A stretch of 64,000 nucleotides of DNA from positions 496,001-560,000 of the forward strand of contig NZ_QMDV01000002.1 of assembly GCF_003284895.1 (NCBI RefSeq). Reading direction: 5' to 3'. This document shows positions 60,478-64,000 of this stretch, one piece after another (within the stretch, counting starts at the first letter, position 1; each line of letters opens with the position of its first letter). Source of the stretch: Pontibacter arcticus. GTDB lineage: Bacteria; Bacteroidota; Bacteroidia; Cytophagales; Hymenobacteraceae. The translations under genes were made by a program, and so were the position numbers. The notes under the pieces are model-generated. The model saw only the letters and a list, made by a program, of their open reading frames with translations, was not told where the DNA came from and did not search any database.

Positions 60478-60649
60478 TGTATTTTGAGTGATGCGTGCTA
60501 TTGTAGTTATAGTAACGGTCAGGCTAAAATGCGATTAAATATTTTTTAGTTTGCGTTAGCTGCTCTTATTTTCAAATTAAGTATAAAACCAAATAGGTTG
60601 TTAAAATAGCTCCTTTATTTCAACAACCTATCAATGAGAATTAAAAATA

Positions 60650-61528
60650 TTAACCGTAAATCTTTGCTATAAATTGGTTCACGCTGGCTGGCTTTCTTCC
60701 TAATAAAGATTCTAAAGTGTTGTCTTCCAGATCCATCATACCTTCGCCTAAAGCAGTGCCCCACATAATAAACATACCTATGTACATTTCCGGAACACCA
60801 GCTTTTTCAAGAATGGTTTTAAACGTTTCCACCTCTGGGGTAATATAACTTACTTCTTTACCTAAAGCTTCCGAGATATAGGTAGCTATTTTCTCAAAAC
60901 CTACCGATGTATTGTTAGTCAAATTATAGGTTCTATTTTCATGCCCTTGTGTTGTTAGTACGTTTACTGCTACTTCAGCAAGTTCTTCACGGAGTACCCA
61001 ACTCGCTTTACCATTTTGGGCCGGAAATAAAATAGTACCTGTTTCGGCAACTTTATCGCCTACGAAGGCAAGAATCATTTCCTGATAAATACCGTTTTGC
61101 AGAATAGTATAGTTTAAACCACTTTCTTTTAAAAACTTTTCTGATGCAACATGAGAATTCTGAAAACCAGCTATAGCAGAGTTTTCATAACCATTCTTCC
61201 TTACAAAAGAGGTATAAACAATATGCTTAACGTTAGCTTGTTTAGCAGCTGTAATGGCATTGATGTGGTGTTTTGTACGGTTTTCAATAGCACCCCGGTC
61301 ATTACTGGAAACTAATAATAGTTTATCCACTCCTGCAAAAGCTTTTACCATAGAATCAATATCAGCATAATCGCCTACTCTAATATTAATCCCTTGTTCT
61401 TCTAAGGCTTGGTAATTTTCTTCATTTCTTACCAATGCTGCAATATTGGTTGCGGCTACTCCCTTTTTTAATAAATATGCAATGGCTTTCGAACCATAGT
61501 TTCCTGTTGCACCTGTAACTAAAATCAT
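60650..61528 (-). CDS. NmrA/QOR2-like NAD(P)H quinone reductase
   Basis: A 292-residue atypical short-chain reductase: Rossmann loop MILVTGATGNYGSKAIAYLLKKG, then AALVRNEENYQALEEQGINIRVGDYAD and the middle VYTSFVRKNGYENSAIAGFQNSHVASEKFLKESGLNYTILQNGIY. Similar proteins (QOR2) reduce quinones with NADPH. The gene is AT-rich for this window. It is divergent from an HxlR regulator with two operator-like palindromes in between, so it is the probable target of that regulator. Confidence 0.9.
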   Translation of the reverse strand: MILVTGATGNYGSKAIAYLLKKGVAATNIAALVRNEENYQALEEQGINIRVGDYADIDSMVKAFAGVDKLLLVSSNDRGAIENRTKHHINAITAAKQANVKHIVYTSFVRKNGYENSAIAGFQNSHVASEKFLKESGLNYTILQNGIYQEMILAFVGDKVAETGTILFPAQNGKASWVLREELAEVAVNVLTTQGHENRTYNLTNNTSVGFEKIATYISEALGKEVSYITPEVETFKTILEKAGVPEMYIGMFIMWGTALGEGMMDLEDNTLESLLGRKPASVNQFIAKIYG

Positions 61529-61567
61529 AATTATTTATTTTGGTTAAGTGCCAAAGCTACGGAGCTT

Positions 61568-61621
61568 ACTATACTTTTTATACTTTGTTCTTAATAATAA
61601 GTAGTATACTTTTGTATAGTG
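61568..61621. promoter_or_regulatory. operator candidates of the HxlR regulator
   Basis: ACTATACTTTTTATACTTT and AGTATACTTTTGTATAGTG (starting near 61568 and 61602) are the same half-site-TTTT-half-site design, 34 bp apart, in the gap between the divergent genes. HxlR regulators bind short TACT/AGTA-type dyads. They cannot be told with full confidence from the genome-wide AAGTATA motif. Confidence 0.45.
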
Positions 61622-61641
61622 AATTAGACAAACTGATAAAG

Positions 61642-62007
61642 ATGAGTGATTTTAAGGGAATTATACAGCAAGCAGGAGCAACGGAGCGATGTCCGCAAAA
61701 CTATGTATTGGCTTTAACAGACACGATGAATGTTATTAGCGGCAAGTGGAAGTTGCCTATTATTGCTTCTTTGTTACGTGGCAAAATCCGGTTTAAAGAT
61801 TTACTGGATAATATAGAAAAGATTACTCCCCGCATGCTTTCTAAAGAATTAAAAGAACTGGAGATAAATAGTATTGTGGTGCGTAAAGTATACAATCAAA
61901 CCCCGGTTTTAATTGAATACCAACTAACAGAATCTGGTAGAAGCTTGCTTAATCTTATTGATACTATGATTGACTGGGGGTTGACGCATCGAAGTAATGT
62001 ATGGTAA
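61642..62007 (+). CDS. HxlR family transcriptional regulator
   Basis: A 121-residue regulator from ATG 61642 (MSDFKGIIQQAGATERCPQNYVL). The HxlR winged helix is complete: GKWKLPIIASLLRGKIRFKDLLDNIEKITPRMLSKELKELEI and VLIEYQLTESGRSLLNLIDTMIDWG. Cys17, at the start of the DNA-binding domain, is at the place used by thiol-sensing members such as YodB and QorR, so sensing of quinones or electrophiles is likely. It is divergent from the quinone reductase gene. Confidence 0.93.
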   Translation: MSDFKGIIQQAGATERCPQNYVLALTDTMNVISGKWKLPIIASLLRGKIRFKDLLDNIEKITPRMLSKELKELEINSIVVRKVYNQTPVLIEYQLTESGRSLLNLIDTMIDWGLTHRSNVW

Positions 62008-62033
62008 TAGAAACTTTTGCCGTTCGAAATTTT

Positions 62034-62061
62034 CTGCTAACGTTCCGCGGCAATGGCGCAG
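62034..62061. repeat. short CTGCTAACGTT / GCGCAG palindromic piece
   Basis: CTGCTAACGTTCCGCGGCAA followed by TGGCGCAG has ends CTGC/GCAG and a central CCGCGG. Its start CTGCTAAC is the same as in the right arm of the 43793-43869 palindrome. It lies just after the HxlR gene. Confidence 0.35.
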
Positions 62062-62137
62062 TTTATACTTTTACCTTTTTCTGATTCAGCCTTCTGTTTT
62101 TTATGTTGCCTAAGGCTATTTCTATCAAACAGCAATA

Positions 62138-63646
62138 TTATAAGTCATAACCATACTTCAAAAGAAACGCTTTTCTGAGGTTAGCCACTGTTCCGGAAAA
62201 ACTCCTGTCGTACCAAATGTAGTGCGGCGCACCATCTAAAGTATGAAATTCGAATGTATTGTTCAGTCGCTTCATTTCATTTGAAAAAGCTTTCGCAGAA
62301 GTATAAGCTACACTCTGGTCGTTGGTACCGTGAATGATTAATGCCGGAGGAAGGCCAAGTGTAAGCAAATGTTGCGGCGATATCTTTTTAACGAGCGTTT
62401 TATCTTTCTGTCCTTTGCTGATCCAGTCTGTGCTTCCGTCAGCATATAAATTATAAACTCCACTATTAACCAGCAACAGGTCAGGCACAGCGCTAATCGC
62501 CTGGTTGTCTGTTTTCTCATTTATTTCGCTGGATAAGGCTGCTGACAATACCAGATGCCCGCCAGCAGAATTACCTGAAGCAACTATTCTGCTGGGGTCA
62601 ATAGTATAAGTTGCTGCATGCTGGCGTAGCCATCTGATCGCACTTCTGGCATCCTTAACAGCTTCAAACGGAGTGGTTTCGTGCCGGTCTGCCACCCTGT
62701 ATTCTACTGCCACAGCTACCCAGCCTTTTTTAGCGTAGTTCTCACAGTTATAAAAATCCCATTCGGGCGTTCCTTTCGTCCAGCTGCCTCCGCTAAAATA
62801 AACCATGACTGGCCTTTTTGTAGTTCTGAAGGCACTGTCAGGCAGGAAAATATGCAGGTCCAGCTCAGAACCGTCTACTGTTTTATAGGTCTTAATTATG
62901 TGCCCTTTATAAGTACTGGCACTTGCTGTATAAATGCTGTCTACGGTTTTTTTATACTCTGCATTGGTAGCAGTAGCCAGAAATGATTTAACAGCCTTTT
63001 CGGTATTCTTACTTCCCCAATCATCGAGGTGTGCTATTAGGTAATGGTATTGCCAGTATTCCTTGCACGTCTGCTTTTTAAAATATGCAGGAATTAAGCT
63101 GAGATATGCGTCTAATCGTTTGTTATCTGATTTTCTGTACTTGGGTTTATTAACTTCTATAGTAGATTGATGTCGTAGGAATGCTTGAACGTAGCCCTTG
63201 AAATCGGAACTGGATAAGAGTTCAGGGGTATTAAAATCCTTTACATGCTGGTCTAACCTGGTTTGTTCTGCTTTCGATAATTTTACTTTTCTACCGGTAT
63301 GGTTTTCATGAAAGTAGGGGTAGTTCACAATGATCTGATCGAAAAAGTAACCGATATCACGTTTTTCATGAAGTATAAAATCAGCATCTACCGATTGAAA
63401 TCGGGATGAATACTTATCCGTAACAGCAACGAATGGTTTCTTTAAAGCTTCTACTTTCTGAAGAAATGGCTTTTCGGCTAATGAATAAATTTCTGGTCTG
63501 TTAAGATAGAATGCTTCTGTAAATACATCACTCGCCACTTTCATTTCTGATAGGTAGGCATTCTTTAAGGAATCAGCTTGCCCACTGGCCTGCCCAAAAC
63601 AAGTTAAAAAGGAGAAAGTAAACAAAAATGCCAGCAGAACCTTCAT
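62138..63646 (-). CDS. alpha/beta hydrolase (esterase) with N-terminal helical domain
   Basis: A 502-residue secreted protein (signal MKVLLAFLFTFSFLTCFGQ). Residues about 25-245 are helical, with no family recognised. From about 250 it is a hormone-sensitive-lipase/BD-FAE-type esterase: oxyanion motif VMVYFSGGSWTKGTP, nucleophile IVASGNSAGGHLVLSAAL, Asp in IHGTNDQSVAYTSAK and His in LDGAPHYIWYD. It may act on acylated polysaccharides outside the cell, by analogy. The gene is AT-rich, like the HxlR pair beside it. Confidence 0.88.
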   Translation of the reverse strand: MKVLLAFLFTFSFLTCFGQASGQADSLKNAYLSEMKVASDVFTEAFYLNRPEIYSLAEKPFLQKVEALKKPFVAVTDKYSSRFQSVDADFILHEKRDIGYFFDQIIVNYPYFHENHTGRKVKLSKAEQTRLDQHVKDFNTPELLSSSDFKGYVQAFLRHQSTIEVNKPKYRKSDNKRLDAYLSLIPAYFKKQTCKEYWQYHYLIAHLDDWGSKNTEKAVKSFLATATNAEYKKTVDSIYTASASTYKGHIIKTYKTVDGSELDLHIFLPDSAFRTTKRPVMVYFSGGSWTKGTPEWDFYNCENYAKKGWVAVAVEYRVADRHETTPFEAVKDARSAIRWLRQHAATYTIDPSRIVASGNSAGGHLVLSAALSSEINEKTDNQAISAVPDLLLVNSGVYNLYADGSTDWISKGQKDKTLVKKISPQHLLTLGLPPALIIHGTNDQSVAYTSAKAFSNEMKRLNNTFEFHTLDGAPHYIWYDRSFSGTVANLRKAFLLKYGYDL

Positions 63647-63865
63647 AGTTTAATCCCGATTAATATTTTACAAGTAAAGTACAGAAATAAATCAGCCGAA
63701 TATAGAGAATCTAATGATATTATCATTATTCTAATACTATTCTATACTTTAACGAGCCCGAAATCTGGTTTTAGCAACATAACCAAATACACGCCGTACT
63801 CCTAATTCAACATGCTTTAATCCTTATCTGCATGTAATCTAGACACAAACAGCCGCTATAAAACT

Positions 63866-64000
63866 ATGAAAAGAGAATCCGGAGCAAGTTTATCAGTATG
63901 GGTGGATGAAGTTAGTATGCCACCAACCACCACCCTTACAGAAAACATAACATGCGATGTGTGCGTGGTAGGGGCCGGTATTGCAGGCCTTACGACAGCC
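63866..64000 (+). CDS. FAD-dependent oxidoreductase (DAO family), partial
   Basis: ATG 63866 opens MKRESGASLSVWVDEVSMPP, then ENITCDVCVVGAGIAGLTTA, an FAD-binding GxGxxG Rossmann motif. The gene runs off the right edge after 45 codons. The N-terminus is that of DAO-type oxidoreductases which in this phylum often end in a Rieske [2Fe-2S] domain; that part is not in the window. No gene is seen in 63647-63865. Confidence 0.82.
   Translation, partial: MKRESGASLSVWVDEVSMPPTTTLTENITCDVCVVGAGIAGLTTA

Noticed and set aside
1-64000. AAGTATA motif as a promoter -7 element
   Set aside because: The reverse form TATACTTTG is close to the Bacteroidota TAnnTTTG box, but spacing is off by one base and most copies lie inside genes or in convergent gaps.
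1-64000. tRNA, rRNA, riboswitch or tmRNA genes
   Set aside because: No cloverleaf with a GTTCRANNC arm, no rRNA segments and no conserved riboswitch cores were seen when reading both strands.

Overview
The window comes from a Bacteroidota chromosome, most probably a Cytophagales member near Hymenobacteraceae. This rests on the gene set: a CarboxypepD_reg/TonB siderophore receptor, two type IX secretion components (a PorE-like TPR/propeller/OmpA protein and the DUF5103 plug protein), a PUR-alpha-type protein, DUF3822 beside coaD, DUF4296, DUF1573, DUF4268, zinc metalloproteases of the DUF5117/DUF4953 type, many lipoproteins and few Shine-Dalgarno sites. Base composition is moderate. I see no rRNA, tRNA, prophage, complete insertion sequence or CRISPR array. 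The genus is inference only.

Layout. 1-6.6 kb (all minus): partial DUF2382 gene, small lipoproteins, yidC, pyrG, dinB. 6.8-11.5 kb (plus): siderophore receptor behind two palindromic operator candidates, pirin, cysM. 11.6-14 kb: two tandem RluF-type pseudouridine synthases, one with altered active-site motifs. 14.2-23.4 kb: exported redox and protease genes (M57 protease, imelysin/MauG fusion, PhoX-like protein, DUF5117 protease), then an orphan AT-rich lipoprotein gene and a nonsense-mutated remnant of a second copy of the protease. 23.5-28.5 kb: SMP-30 lactonase, cytochrome c, zinc alcohol dehydrogenase, an HTH-less NtrC-type regulator and a membrane transglutaminase. 29-41.7 kb: lepA, folD, queE, porE-like, gltA, OsmC, T9SS plug, ychF, PUR protein. 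41.8-46.8 kb: RlpA, a DUF58 gene, an AT-rich patch of orphan genes with imperfect palindromes, alkA, threonine aldolase and a small basic protein. 46.9-55.9 kb: yfcE, pyrE, two Nudix genes, coaD, a thioesterase, a cold-shock gene, a RecD/Pif1-like helicase, DUF1573 and others. 56-59.7 kb: yggS and an overlapping DUF58/membrane/BatA cluster. 59.7-64 kb: DUF4296, csaA, a divergent HxlR/quinone-reductase pair, an esterase and the start of an FAD oxidoreductase.

Most genes are housekeeping or envelope functions in short co-directional runs, separated by clear hairpin terminators. Visible working sets are yidC-pyrG, the receptor with its operators, SMP-30/cytochrome c/ADH, the BatA cluster and the HxlR/reductase pair.

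The most unusual content is between and across genes. Four intergenic copies of a repeat with a core of exactly 79 bp, plus one internally deleted copy, each hold two hairpins with complementary TTTT and AAAA loops. The motif AAGTATAA occurs roughly once per few hundred bases, on both strands, in genes (all three codon frames) and between genes, far above composition. A 175-bp element is bounded by 27-bp inverted repeats built on a perfect 20-bp palindrome. Imperfect attC-like palindromes flank an orphan gene. These are the best candidates for undescribed biology; no new multi-gene defence or biosynthetic system is evident.
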